Assembly (NCBI GenBank): GCA_029582155.1 | Contig: CM055907.1 | Location: forward strand, 16,094,974 to 16,158,973 | Direction of reading: 5' to 3' | DNA: 64,000 nucleotides | Source of the DNA: Panopea generosa | Lineage: Eukaryota > Mollusca > Bivalvia > Adapedonta > Hiatellidae | Shown: positions 22,769 through 34,783 of the stretch, in pieces | How the letters are laid out: each line of letters starts with the position of its first letter | How positions within the stretch are numbered: the stretch's first letter is position 1 | The notes under the pieces: generated by a model | Told to the model about the DNA's origin: nothing | Databases searched by the model: none | Seen by the model: only the letters and a program-made list of their open reading frames with translations | Program-made: the position numbers and the translations under genes

Positions 22769-23659
22769 GATATGAATACTATTCATACAAAGTGTAGAAA
22801 ACTGTTCATTTGCTTCTTACGACTATGTATTGCCAGCTCTTTTAATTGTTTTATTTTATTTATTTTTTTTTTCATATTTAACAAGATCTTTTAACTTCAA
22901 ACTATCACAATACACGTGTTAGAACTTGTACTAAGTTTATGCAAATAAAGTGGCTTGCTGAAGGAAAAAGTTCCGATCATTTGGTCCGATCTACTACTAG
23001 AACACGCGTTCAACAACCCCTGTGTTACAGATACACAAGCCCTAAAACTATCACAACTTTGTCTTAGACTAAGAATAAATACGCAGTTACGTGATCAAAT
23101 AGCAAGCATTAATTCAGTTGAAATGAGAGAGGACCTTTTTCTACAAAAAAAACAATTTGTGTGTGCAAAGACAGTAGTGCTTTAAGCTTGTTGAACCACA
23201 CACATCCCAGACAGATCATTTTCTTTCATTTTTCTAGGTGATTACGTAACATGATAATATTAAGAATTGACTGATGATTCCACGATTGAATTACGAAACA
23301 ATATGTTTTTCCGTTACGTCTATTTCCTTCTAGACCTGAAAGTGACATATTGTACAATCGGTAATAGTAAAACACCTGTCACCACATTAGAAACAACTGC
23401 AGGAAACCTGGATTGCTATATTTTCTTAAGCTTAACAAAAAGGCCAGTATTTAGTTCGACGTAGAATATTTTGACAATTGTAAAGTAAGATTTTACCCTG
23501 TTTGATCTATGGAAGTACCACAGACCGATAAGGCATAGAGAAATGAGAAAGTGACACATTTTGTTTTCTTTTGAGGCATAAACAGTGTTCGATTTAACTC
23601 GAATATCGAATACCTCTAAATTAGGTACTTATAATAAGAGAGATAAATATAGAAAAATA
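22769..23659. other. Unassigned A+T-rich DNA
   Basis: A 76-codon frame at 22955-23185 begins with TTG rather than ATG and has no domain. Nothing else seen. Confidence 0.35.
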
Positions 23660-23728
23660 TAGACAGACAGACAGACAGATAGACAGACAGACAGACAGGC
23701 AGACAGGCAGACAGGCAGGCAGGCAGGC
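23660..23728 (+). repeat. GACA/GGCA tetranucleotide microsatellite
   Basis: (GACA)n grading into (GGCA)n, about 17 units. The minus-strand frame across it (Cys/Leu/Pro repeats) is not a gene. Confidence 0.95.
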
Positions 23729-23930
23729 CATGTCGGTATATTTGTTCACGGGTAAGAAATATGTGTTCTTCGTTAAAAAAAAATCGCTGATGTGGTAACT
23801 GTTTGCGTACATTATTATAGTTTATTATTTCCTTTCTGTTTCTAATGTTAACAAATCAAGGGTAGCAACAGCTAAGCGACCAACATATTAACAATGAAAA
23901 GCAAATTAAATACAACGTGAACGTCAGAAT
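23729..23930. other. Unassigned DNA
   Basis: Nothing recognisable. Confidence 0.35.
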
Positions 23931-24015
23931 GGTGCAGTAGGTCGATTAGTTAAAGTGCACATCATATCACATTTTACCAATCTGAACACCGTGTGTTCAA
24001 GACGCGTCAATGACG
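23931..24015 (+). repeat. Possible tRNA-like SINE head
   Basis: GGTGCAGTAGGTCGATTAGTTAAAGTGC resembles an A-box region and CACCGTGTGTTCAAGACGCG a B-box, followed by a run of T. No matching body was found. Weak call. Confidence 0.35.
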
Positions 24016-24774
24016 TATTTTTTTTTCTAAAAAATGAATTTGTTTTTTATATAATGTTTCTCTCATTTTAGATTTAGATTTAGTATGTGTACACATAGTT
24101 TAGAAGCGCGTGTAATATAGGTTGTTAAAAGGATGACGAGTGCCTGGTAGCGAGTAAACCGCCGGTGAATGAAAACCTGATTAATCCCTTTGAGCGGTGC
24201 AACCGGACATGTGTATCATTAATACACGACATAACAAGGCGCTGTCATGTATTAACCTCTTAATTATTTCATCTGACTTCATACACACATTATGCTATTA
24301 CTTTTTTCTGCAACTATAAGAAAAGTGTATTGTCGTGCAGATGGTTTCTCTTTCAAAAAAGTAACCACTTACTCCAAAATGTTTATTTTATTTCTAAATC
24401 ATCTTCCGTTGAAATGCTGCTTAAAAACATTTAAGCATAGTCCAGTATGATGCTTCATGCGGATCACCGCCGCAAGATGTAAGTTTATGGTGTCAGTCTA
24501 GGGATTTGAATCCATTTTCAAAGGAAAGCATATTCAATTATTTAAACATTTAAATTGAAAATGGCAGACACACAGATCAAAGTTAAGGTTGACGAAAAAA
24601 GATTATTTTAAAATTATCTTGTAATAAAATGTAATATACTGTCAAAAGCGCGATTTAGTGAGGTGATTTAGACTTAATGGCTCGAAAACACACGCGATGA
24701 ATTTTCTGAAAAAAATATATTTTCTCTTTCTTTCAGACAACGTATGTGACCTGTCATTCATCCCATATAACTAA
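24016..24774. other. Unassigned A+T-rich DNA
   Basis: Nothing recognisable. Confidence 0.35.
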
Positions 24775-24890
24775 GAGTAAAATAACGAAAAACGACATGG
24801 AAAATGTCGGTCAGCTACTCTGATGAAGTGGCGAATTACATTCGTGATATCTCCGATGTTCCCGGCGTACATGTAGAAGAATAAATTATA
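24775..24890 (+). repeat. Dispersed repeat, copy 1 (partner at 25600-25700)
   Basis: GAGTAAAATAACGAAAAACGACATGGAAAATGTCGGTCAGCTAC followed by GGCGAA, CATTCGT and ATCTCCGATG matches in order GTAAAGAAACATGACACGGAAGATGTCGATCAGCTAC, GGCGAA, CATTCGT and ATATCCGATAG at 25600-25700. Both are followed at a distance by shared AAAGGGAGATAAT-type words. Confidence 0.6.
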
Positions 24891-25089
24891 GTTCAGTGCA
24901 AGATATATGGATAAAGGAAAATTTGAGAGTAAGGTGTCTGAAACATAGTTCATCTCTTCTTGTATACTATAAAAGGGAGATAATTGAAATCACAACAACG
25001 GAATTTCCTATTTTTTGAGATCTTTTCATTTGCTCATTCATGTATGATACATATATATATAGAGCGAGGGAGAGACAGTTATATGTGAA

Positions 25090-25410
25090 CAACCGGACAT
25101 TAATGTACAGACCAGACTACGGCGAGCGCGCCTAGATACAATGCAAACCATAGACACAATATAATGGCATCTACCAAACCAATGTATTTGGTGTCTATCA
25201 TAGCTTATATACTATGGTTGAACATGCAACAAATCTGGACTGGACTGACAATGTACATACATGACATAATAGCTTTATCAGGGTATGATCTAATTAAGGA
25301 TTCATGTCTACTCACATGCTATATAAAGGACAAACATAAAAACTCGTTGGATCATGCAAATACAGTGAAATCATATGTATTTGTTTCATAAAGGGATATA
25401 ATGAAATCAC
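25090..25410 (+). repeat. Dispersed repeat, copy 2 (partner at 540-790)
   Basis: See 540-790. This copy is longer in the middle. It sits between the two copies of the 24775/25600 repeat, so the three blocks may belong to one larger element. Confidence 0.6.
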
Positions 25411-25462
25411 AACAACGGACTCTCCGATGTTTGGGATTGTTGTGATCTCAACTTAATTATCT

Positions 25463-25475
25463 CCACACACACACC

Positions 25476-25531
<56 letters not shown>

Positions 25532-25553
25532 AATATATATATATATATATATA
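25463..25553 (+). repeat. CA microsatellite joined to a TA tract
   Basis: (CA)n with a few CCCA units from 25463 to 25530, then (TA)n to 25553. Alternating purine-pyrimidine DNA of this kind can adopt Z-DNA or cruciform forms. Confidence 0.97.
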
Positions 25554-25599
25554 TGTATGTATAAATAATATTAAGCGAATTCAATTTATAACCTAGGTA

Positions 25600-25700
25600 A
25601 ACAAAGTAAAGAAACATGACACGGAAGATGTCGATCAGCTACAATTGCTACGGCGAAACCCATTCGTAACATTCCGGAAATATCCGATAGAGATAACACC
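25600..25700 (+). repeat. Dispersed repeat, copy 2 (partner at 24775-24890)
   Basis: See 24775-24890. Confidence 0.6.
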
Positions 25701-25859
25701 AGTCCTGTAGCAGACGAAATATCAATTTGCAGCACGACAAATTGGCTGCATGTTTTCACCCGCGCAAAAAAAACAGTTCTGTGTAATCCGGTATACCATA
25801 CTTTTTTTGCGAAAATCGGAGACAGTGTCAATTTCTCTCTTTCGCTCCCTTGATTCAAC

Positions 25860-27290
25860 ACTTTATCTGAATACTCAACAATCCTCCCGAATTTTATAAG
25901 ATCATTATTGCGAAGTTTTGAAATTCACATTATCAGTCTGTTTTAGGACTTGTGCTGGATCTGCATTTTCTCATGTTACAAAATATTATTGATTAACAAA
26001 GAAGATGACTCAGTAATTTCTGAATGTTTGGCGATGGATTGTTTCTGATTGAAGCTATTTTAATGTACTATAACTAGCAATTTATAAACAAATTAGCATG
26101 TATTTATTTCGAAGCGAAGACATTTTTAGTTAAAACCTAAAAAAGTTTACATTTTTAAAATTTTCTTTTCAACAATGGAAGTTTTGCACTTTGATTTAAA
26201 TCTGAATTTAATTTAAAACAGGTAACAGTGTTAATGAAACAATTAAAGTTCAAATTTCTTTCAAAACTTGTTTGAACTTAAGAAATGATATGAGTTAAAC
26301 AACTTCGTTTATTTTTCATTCACCTTATAGCCAATATATTTGCATCTTACTTCTCTTTTAATTATTCTGTTATCGAGTGGTATTGTTATAGAACAGAACA
26401 GATTAGAGCATAATTTTAGTGATCAAACTGTAAACAGATTCTCATAAGTTACACATACTCCGGAAATAAGTTAAATTTCGTGTCCTATATACATTGTATT
26501 GGACGTAAATTCAAACTGTTCTATGGATATACCCGGAAATGAGGTTATTGAAAACAGTTTTCTGAACCATGGCAAATTAACTTAGCATTAAAAAAGTCTT
26601 AGTAAATAATATTTTAAAGATTGTTGAAATATCTTACCCAATTTGATAGTAGTTTTCTTTTGTAGGGTAATAAATCGATTGTTTGGTCAACAAATATGCA
26701 GTTTGAAAACAATTGGATTTTACATATAATATTTAAAGAATTTTAAAATAGTTTTCCCGATTTTTTTCACACACAATAAACAAATATATGTGTTTGGAAA
26801 TTGGAAGATGGTACTGGGCGTTTTACAAATATTTTTTAAGCTTAAGTTTGATGTTGAAACAACATAGATGAATCTTTAATCGATTAATAACATTTGTTTT
26901 TAAGTTTAGAAAAATATATGCATTTTGGACAAAATTGTTTTTTAAACTTTTGTTTATATTTTAATAATAATTATTTTGCCAGAACGTTTTAGAGCGACAG
27001 ACTTTATCGGACGTATCACTTCCCATTAAGTATTTTTAAAAAATAGGGTCGACAACTGTACGACTTTTGTGTCTTAATCGATAACAGAGCCAATATGCTT
27101 AATAATTCTGGAATAATACATGTTGAAACCTGTGGGATTATTTAAACTTGACAATTGGGATTAGTACCGTTTGCAAATGCATGTTATTTATGTGCGTTTA
27201 TGTTATGTGTCTAGCATAAAACACATGATAATGAAATGTGTTTGCATGCTTTTGCTATGGCATCCAGCTCCTAATTGTTAACATTTTTAA
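25860..27290 (+). repeat. Low-copy duplication module, copy A
   Basis: Two blocks are shared with copies B (34440-36160) and C (42400-43730). One is near 25965-26020 (GTTACAAAATATTATTGATTAACAAAGAAGATGACTCA). The other is at 27100-27275 (TTCTGGAATAATACAT, GGGATTAGTACCGTTTGCAAATGCATGTTATTTATG, TTATGTGTCTAGCATAAAACACATG, TTTGCATGCTTTTGC). The middle is too diverged to align by eye. No open frame is conserved among copies. Confidence 0.65.
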
Positions 27291-27417
27291 TCGCTTTGGA
27301 TTAAAGTACACAACCACAGATGTGTTAAAATATTTAAATGCCTTAGAACGATCAGTGACATGGTTAACGGGGTTAACCCAACCAAACAACACGCACTCCT
27401 CCATCCTCTCCCCACTG

Positions 27418-27597
27418 TTGTCACTTACTAAATCAAGACATCGCAAGTAAAAGTACCGCTAACCTATTCTTTCTCAAGGTTATTGCCTGGTTAGAAACTG
27501 CTCTGGTTCGTCACATACTAAACCAAGACATTGCAAGTAAAAGTACCGCTAACCTATTCTTTCTCAAGGTTATTGCCTGGTTGGAAACTGCTTTGGT
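27418..27597 (+). repeat. 90-bp tandem duplication (two copies)
   Basis: Two nearly identical adjacent units contain AAGACAT.GCAAGTAAAAG, TACCGCTAACCTATTC, TTTCTCAAGGTTATTGCC and TGGTT.GAAACTGCT, offset by exactly 90 bases. High identity suggests a recent duplication. Confidence 0.95.
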
Positions 27598-28290
27598 TAT
27601 TATATATTTGAAAAGCTAAGAGATCGTGTATGTCACATATATCAAAGCCGTGACCGACGTGTCAAACCGACGCCAGTTTATGCACTGTTCTAGCGTCCCG
27701 ATCGTTATTAACGCCAATTATTAAAAAAACGTGCTATCTTTATTTATTTATGTTAAATTTGCATGGCAACTGCGCATAAATCATGGGTTAAATTTCTTGT
27801 CTGGACCAAGGCCTATACTTTTATCAGTGGAAGCTACCTATTTACTGTTTGCACCGATTCATTTAAAGCATTTCCTCTACTTTCGCTACTGACAGTTCAT
27901 GCTACTAGAACATGTCTATTACTTAATGTGTTTCGAGAAATTGCGCATCAAAAATATAAAGAATACACATACTTAAAACCGATTGAAACGTTTGCGCACA
28001 ATCGGTCATTCTAATAACACCGTTTTTCATGAAAGAAATCGAAGCTTGACACTAACATAGAAGCGACCACAGGAGCTACCACCTTTATTTATTTTTTTTA
28101 AAAAATTAACAGTGTATCTGCAAATTGTGCGCTTACAATTTGGATACTGGTTTGCGTGTACTAACGTTTTACCAACCTTCCATTACACTCAGACTTTATG
28201 AGATCAACATATTAGAAATCTTAATAAATGTCATATACTGTGTTTTGCTGTGCAATTTATGAAACAGTCATATTTATTGTCGTACACTAA
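27598..28290. other. Unassigned A+T-rich DNA
   Basis: An 83-codon frame at 27763-28014 has no recognisable domain or splice context. Confidence 0.35.
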
Positions 28291-28520
28291 TCTGTAGAAC
28301 AGACCCAGCTCTCTCGATTCGATTGGGTCCGTTAAATAGAAGTGTTGGGAAACTTTTGAGCACGTTGATTGGTCAGTTGCTTCAACTGAAAGTTTGGACG
28401 ACGTCAAAGTTTAGGAAGCGTCCAATTAGTGTGAATTGTGGGACAGGTATAGAATTCCTTGTTTTTCATATGGGGTTAATAAACGTGATTCGAAAGATAT
28501 CATGTTCTGAGAAAGCCTAG
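28291..28520 (+). mobile_element. GACGTCA short interspersed element (MITE-like), plus copy
   Basis: Shares with 63415-63627 and the inverted copy at 30426-30665: TCTGTAGAACAGACCC, TCTCTCGATT, GATTGGTCAGTTGCTTCAA, GAAAGTTTG.A.GACGTCA, a variable A+T centre, then ATTCGAAAGATATCA and GCCTAG. Subterminal TCTCTCGATT and its near-reverse complement GATTC..GAGATATC suggest an inverted-repeat non-autonomous DNA element. No transposase is present. No target duplication was seen. Confidence 0.65.
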
Positions 28521-29165
28521 TTATACACGGGGATTTATGAGCACAAAGATATGAACATGTCCATATAAATGATGCAGTTTGAATGATGGAAACTCGTATC
28601 ATAGGTCACTAAACATTATATTTCTAAGCTTCATATGTAAAGTTTATTAGCATATGGGCAACATAATACCTTTGTTAATCTATAAAACAAATGCAAGTTA
28701 TATGCAAAAAGACAGCAAAATTAATATGCACGAACACAGATATTATATGTGATATTTGATAATATAAATTCATAATTAAAACAAACAAACAAAAACATAC
28801 TATAAAAAATTGATCAGAAGGTCGTTTTTGTTTTTGTATAGTAACCAAGGTTTTCCATATGAAATATAAGGATGCCTTACGTTATTGACAATTATATATT
28901 GTAGACAAAACCGTTAATGAACATTGCTAGAACTTCATACTTTGGGTGAAGCTTTTGTAGACACTACAACATTAAAAGTACAGACACTCAGTCAATACTA
29001 CGAAAACAATCTGCATGAAACGGGAATATATGACAATAAAAGATAGATTATCACGTATTGTCGAAATATTTCATTTGCCGGAGTAGCGGACGCACAATTA
29101 AATCCCACAGGATAACTGTTCTGACGATAATGAGGTTCTGTGAAATGTTCGGTAAAAGAGAAAGA
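28521..29165. other. Unassigned A+T-rich DNA
   Basis: Nothing recognisable. Confidence 0.35.
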
Positions 29166-29596
29166 CACACCACCATTATCTCCCTTGAGTACTCCGGACT
29201 TACATATGAAGGAGGTAGAAATAAAACATTTTCTTTTTCTTTAGGCCTTTTAATTGCAGTTTCTTACCGTGTGTTAAATATGCAGTGTTTAAGAAATCAA
29301 CAATGAATATTAAATGCTGATACCAGATATCTGGGCAATTTTGTGTCACTTCATTATGCATTATGGACGAATAGTTGACATATAATTACTCTTGCAAATA
29401 ATAGGTATCACAAAACCATTGAATTAAAAAAAATCAACGGATCAAGGTATGCTTTTTTTCGAATATATATGCATATCTTGAACCAGTGAGTTTTGAGCTC
29501 CGACACATGCTACAAATATAGTGTTTTGTTTCACAGTGTTTCGGACATAAATGATATAATGGAGTCCTATGAGAAATCTTAAAGTGATGTGAGACG
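29166..29596 (+). repeat. 430-bp dispersed duplication, copy 1 (partner at 33770-34236)
   Basis: Shared ordered blocks include TTGAGTACTCCGGAC, GGTAGAAATAAAA, TTTAGGCCTTT, TGCTGATACCAGAT, TGGGCAATTTTGTG, TTGACATATAATTACTCT, GCATATCTTGAACCA, ATGAGTCCTATG-like and GTGATGTGAGACG. Same orientation, 4.6 kb apart. Open frames differ between the copies, so it is probably non-coding. Confidence 0.9.
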
Positions 29597-30160
29597 AGGA
29601 CGGTTGATTCCGAACAGATAAAAAGGAATCTGAATATTTTGTTTCTTGCATATCAAGGACAATCAATAATTATACTTTTTTGTTTTATAAATAACGATGA
29701 CGTCACACTCAGTACGTTAGTAACTTCTTTCTTGGCCTTGGGATGAAAAATAAATAGTTCAACATGTTAGAATAGCAAATGTACGTTGTGTGTGTTTGTG
29801 TGTGTTCGGTATGCAAGAACATTTATATATATATGATGTGCTCCGATTTCTAATTACAAATCCATCTGTAAAGATTGTAAAACATGCAATAAGATGTAAT
29901 GGACTATAATTCAGGTATGTAACTGTGGTAGATAGTACACTTGATAACAACGGTGCAATAGGTATGAGTTAAAAGTGTGTTTATGAACGTAATATGGTTG
30001 TTTGTTTTCTTGTTGAGCTCTTTCACAAAATGTAATTTGCCTAATTTAGAAGCGTGTTATACGCGTTTTTATGTAAAACTATGTAAAATATAAAAATGAT
30101 AAAACGTCAATAAGAGGATTAGTATAAAATTAAATCTGTAGTTATTATAACATATATATA
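29597..30160. other. Unassigned A+T-rich DNA
   Basis: A short GT-rich run at 29787-29805 was the only feature seen. Confidence 0.35.
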
Positions 30161-30424
30161 ACACCCCAAGGAACGTGAATTTCAATCCCTGCCACCCTAC
30201 ATTCTCCGTTATTATGGATATATGACATTTCCTCTCATTGTCATATTTCTCTCACCGCTGGGTCGAGTGGGGAAGTTATTAGTTACTTTCAAAGATGGGT
30301 CTGCTTGAGTACCGGTTGATTCTCCATGATCCCAGGTAAGAACAGTAAGGTAAAATGGCCGTCTTTTAGCCCTCAGATGCGTAAAAATATGCTTATATTC
30401 AATCAATTAATCCGGCAATCAATC
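30161..30424 (+). repeat. SINE-B copy (plus strand)
   Basis: GGAACGTGAATTTCAATCCCTGCC (diverged B-box region), then GTTATTAGTTACTTTCAAAGATGGG, GCTTGAGTACCGGTTGATTC, CCGTCTTTTAGCCCTCAGATG and a tail ATTCAATCAATTAATC, in the order of the copy at 59621-59870. Diverged, so old. It lies directly beside the MITE-like copy at 30426. Confidence 0.75.
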
Positions 30425-30425
30425 T

Positions 30426-30665
30426 TATGATTGTACCCTACTAGTCTATCCAAGGACGTGATATCTCCCGATTCAAGTATATTAATCGATGAAAAATAAA
30501 AAAAATATATATCTTTGTCCAACAATTCAAAACAATTGAACGCTTGCTTAACTGTGACGTCATTCAAACTTTCTTTTGAAGCAACTGACCAATCAACGTA
30601 TTCAAATATGGCTTCCTCAATATTGCTATTCGAGAGAATTGGATCTGTTCTACAGACTTATACCT
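30426..30665 (-). mobile_element. GACGTCA short interspersed element (MITE-like), minus copy
   Basis: Read on the minus strand it gives TCTGTAGAACAGATCC, TCTCTCGAAT, TTGATTGGTCAGTTGCTTC, GAAAGTTTGAATGACGTCAC, GCGTTCAATTG and GAATCGGGAGATATCACG, matching 28291-28520 and 63415-63627. Confidence 0.7.
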
Positions 30666-33048
30666 CACACAGCAACCGCAGGGTAATTTGATATTTGCAT
30701 GGGATCATATGTTAAGTAAAATAACACTATTATTTCTCTGTTTGTTATAAATACTCAGCTTTATAACAAAAAAGCAAGACGAAACCAAACGTAACAATAA
30801 GAAAATGAGACGACTAAGAAAAAGCGTTAATAACTTAGTTATGTGTAATAATTTAGTAAACAAGTTATTAAAAAACATTAAACAAGACAGAGAAAGCAAT
30901 GCATCTCATTGATATATCCATTCTAAGAAATAGCCTTAAATATTGTATTTTCCTATTCATTTTTGAAATATAATATCAACAACTGATGTTACAAAGTATG
31001 ATGTACAGTTCTATAGTGGACTTTCTGAGGGTCTTAATGAAAGACGTTAAGTATGATAAAAGCCGTAAACTTTGCAAATATTGGTTTTAAGCGTGAATAA
31101 GACTAAACGTGTGTTTTTTTTTCTTGACAGGGTTTCAATTAGCGGCTATTGGATTAAAGATCTTGTAGAAAATTTTATGTTCGAGGAGGCGTACTGGCGA
31201 GTCTCGCAACCATTAAATGGAAACAAATTGCATTTAATTATATCAAACTGTAGACGATGGTCTTTTTATAGCAGAAGGAATTTAGTGATTTATATAAATT
31301 GTGTTATCCTTCAGTTTATAAATACACGAATATGTCCACGGTGATAAAAAACACAAACATTCTATGAAGGGATTTTGTCAGATATAAGATAATCGCGTTC
31401 CATTAGATAAATTATGTCGGTGTGGTTGAGTGGAATTACTTTAAGTAGCATTCCGTGTGTCCGTATAATGGCAACTTTATAATACGCCCCATTTTTGTTT
31501 GCATTGGTTTCAGTCTTGTGTTTCCTCTATAACATATCTAATATGTGTTTACTGTAATTGTGTAACATGCTGAAATTCAATATGCATTGAAGATTATTTT
31601 GAGGAGTATTCAGTTGTTGTTTTTTTTCGTGGTATGTGTTATGTTTGCTAGGACGTTCTGTCAATGTTAAGTTCAGACATGCGAAATTGTTAGCTATTTT
31701 TATTATTAAAAAACGGCCGCTACTATACTTGCCCTGGCTCCGGTGTCAGTATTGGCATATCATTATTTGTTTAAAATTTTGGTAACGCTCATATCATATC
31801 AATACATCAATAGCACTTCATGAAAGTGTTAAGGGGACTCATTGGGGCCATGTAGAACGGTTTTATTTGACAAATATTTGTATTTATAAATTTTTGAAAA
31901 TTTAATTTTTCGGCATCTTTTTCACTACCCACTATCTACTATCTCTACAACATTGAAACTTCTTGTGGGTTTTCACTACTAAGGGTAACTCGGGGTGCCA
32001 AGTGGAATAACTTTAATTTGAATTAAGGCAAAATTATAACAATTTAATTACTAAGAACATTCGTTGTTTGTTTGACATGCTTATGTATCTGTAACAACTA
32101 TCCAAGCATCAATGAATCTTCATTGGTGTGTTAACTACTATATAACTGATTAAAGGGATCAACATATTTTAGGCATGTCCATATCTCAGTACTTCCCATA
32201 TGTTAATCATTACAATCACTATCACTCATTCAGACAACTGGGATCCCACCATTTCGTTTTCATATTAAGTGAAATACTCCACCTTTTTTACAACGTTCCT
32301 GCCTGATAACCCTTACCTCCTGTTTATATTTGTGAACTTTTTAAACTTAAGTTTGTTTTGCATTAAAAGGCGCTTTCTTAAACTTCCCTGTCTGAAACCA
32401 CACGCCTCAACCCAGACCCCCTAAAAACGAACTCGTTTTTTTTTGTTTTTTTTATTTTAGTTCTGTAAATAAAAGCTACGCTATGGTTCTTCAGCTTAAG
32501 TACTTGTGACTTCAGGGAATCGTACAATAATCTTGTCTTCAATTTTTATACTTAAACATATAGTACGATTCTGTACATCATTAGTTTCTTGATTAACCTC
32601 ACGAGCTAAAGGCACAATGTGTCGAGTGCGATATGTTGTTTTTTTTTAAACTGTATATATTTATAACATGATAAATAAATGTATGCCAATTCCATTACAA
32701 TAAACATTATCTTAGTATATCATAAAACCACGCATCGTCTTACTGTCTGATTGCATTCATTCACTGAAAATAATTCTGAGATCATCTTTGTAGGGTTCGA
32801 GCGTGCAATCCTCCGGCAGTTCTTGTATTAGTAAGAGGCGAACGGACCGCGCTTTTGGTTGAATCAAATTATTTTGTTTGTAGCTATTCAAATATTATTG
32901 ACAATACCGTCACTGCACTGTTTGAACTTGTTTTTTAAATTGGATAATGTCTTACTTGTCGGCCATTATTTCGCTCAATATTCATAAACATCACATTTAC
33001 AGAACTATAATTTATAATTCAACGCTCGCATCTCTGTTATGCAATGTT
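30666..33048. other. Unassigned A+T-rich DNA
   Basis: A 90-codon frame at 31072-31344 spans a splice-acceptor-like tract (TTTTTTTTTCTTGACAG at about 31115-31131) but matches no family I know. GTGGTTGAGTGG at 31420 resembles a tRNA A-box without a B-box. Nothing else was recognised. Confidence 0.3.
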
Positions 33049-33345
33049 ATTCCCCCGCGTTGATTTGATCAGTTAGTGTTTAAGACTTTAGCTGATTAAT
33101 TACAGAACCAGACGCCTTTACTAATAACGTTATGTTTATAATAACTGCATTTTGTTTATAAATAAAGACTGGTTGCAGAATTACAATTAAATGCAAAACT
33201 ACTTCCTGCAGTGGTTAATGTTCCGTCAGATTTTATTTGGTTGCTCTCACGCAGCGTGCGATTTGTATAGACGATGCCTGTCATTGGATGATCTCTTGAA
33301 AGACTCTGCCACCTGTGCATCTAATGGATTTTTACGGGTTTTTTT
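33049..33345 (+). repeat. 300-bp dispersed duplication, copy 1 (partner at 47152-47460)
   Basis: Shared ordered blocks: ATTTGATCA, TGATTAATT, TAATGTT/TATGTTTATA, TGCATTTTGTTTA, a GCAGT..TTA.AATG block, CCGTCA..TTTT.TTT, CCTGTCA..GT, GACTCTGCCACCTGTGCA and AATGG.TTT. Same orientation, 14 kb apart, clearly diverged. Confidence 0.8.
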
Positions 33346-33769
33346 TATTAATTAAAATAAAATACCGATAATGAATCGAATGGAAATTCGCCTGAAATCA
33401 ATTGTAAAATTAAAATTGTTTCAACAGCTTCTTCTTATAACATATACAATCCAATAAATCGGGATTTAATTATTATAAATATTATACTAAGTTATATACT
33501 TATATATCTGCCTTTAGATATGTCTACTAAATCAAACATGTAGATCTATTACAAATCTGGAATATTCAAATTGTTATTTCTACTAAATATTTTTATTTTC
33601 AATATATATTTGGTCAACTCTATAACACATATTACAAGTATTCATACATATGTTTGTATGTTTAGTATTAATATTAAGTACTAAATTAGACATTACTTGA
33701 CACAGACAGCACTGCTCTTTCTGCAGTTATATTTCGGTAAATGAATAAATTGAATTAAATGTGGTGGGT
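33346..33769. other. Unassigned A+T-rich DNA
   Basis: Nothing recognisable. Confidence 0.35.
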
Positions 33770-34236
33770 TCACACAATTATTATCTCTCTTGAGTACTCC
33801 GGACCTACATATGGAGAAGGTAGAAATAAAAATTTAGTTATTTTTTTTTCTTCATTTTTTAGGCCTTTGTATTGAAATGATATATTTTTCCTACCATATG
33901 TTAAATGGTCGGTATTTTATAAATCACCACTGAAAATTGTATGCTGATACCAGATTTTTGGGCAATTCTGTGCCATTCAGAATGTTTAGTTCGAACCGCA
34001 TCGGGGGCGAATAGTTTACATATGATTACTCTGGAAATTGATAGGTCTCACAAAAATTTTGAATTACAAAAACAGAACCTGGTCAAGGTGTGCTTTTCCC
34101 CTTTATAATTGCATATCTTGAACCATTGTATAATTTGAGACCAGGAATATCCTGCAGACTTTGTTTTTTCACATTGTGTTCTGAACATTAATGTTAAAAT
34201 GAAGCCCTATGGGAAATGTAATAGTGGTGTGAGACG
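33770..34236 (+). repeat. 430-bp dispersed duplication, copy 2 (partner at 29166-29596)
   Basis: See 29166-29596. Confidence 0.9.
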
Positions 34237-34739
34237 TTGTATTCGTAACACGATCCTATTTTTTAATAGGACAGTCACAAATTAAATGTTTCGGCTACAA
34301 ATGTTGAAAGATTTCATAGAGAGAAATAGCATGTTATTCATGTCATAGCAAAGCGTATTTTTTTCTTATTTGTCAGTTTTGATTATTCTCTTATTTTCCC
34401 AAGTAACTGGATTAATAAAACTTAAAGGAAGAAACCTTCCTCATTGAATTCGGGAACATTCCATTCAACAATCAAACCTGATTCTAATGTTTATAAAATC
34501 ATTGTTTCAGGATTTTAAAAAAAACATTATCACCCTGTTAGGCAAATTGCACCACTTCTGTATTGTCTCACGTAACAAAATGTTATTTAATTAACAAAGA
34601 AAATGACTCACTAGTTTTTGTATGTTTTTCTGTTAACTGAATTTGCTTCGAACACATTTCAAAGTGCTACATTACTGTTAGAATCGTTTGATGTATGAGG
34701 AGTCTGCAAAGTTTTGCATAATGATGAACTTTCAAAAAT

Positions 34740-34783
34740 AAAAAAAAAAAAAAAAAAAAACAACAACAACAACAATAACAACA
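34740..34783 (+). repeat. Poly-A tract followed by CAA repeats
   Basis: About 21 A, then CAACAACAACAACAATAACAAC. It resembles a retroposon tail, but no SINE body lies to its left. Confidence 0.9.

Noticed and set aside
29225..29290. Conserved splice acceptor in the 430-bp duplicates
   Set aside because: Stops follow in different frames in each copy, so no shared exon is supported.
31072..31344. Exon after a TTTTTTTTTCTTGACAG acceptor
   Set aside because: The acceptor-like tract is good, but the 70 residues behind it match no family I know and no donor stands out.
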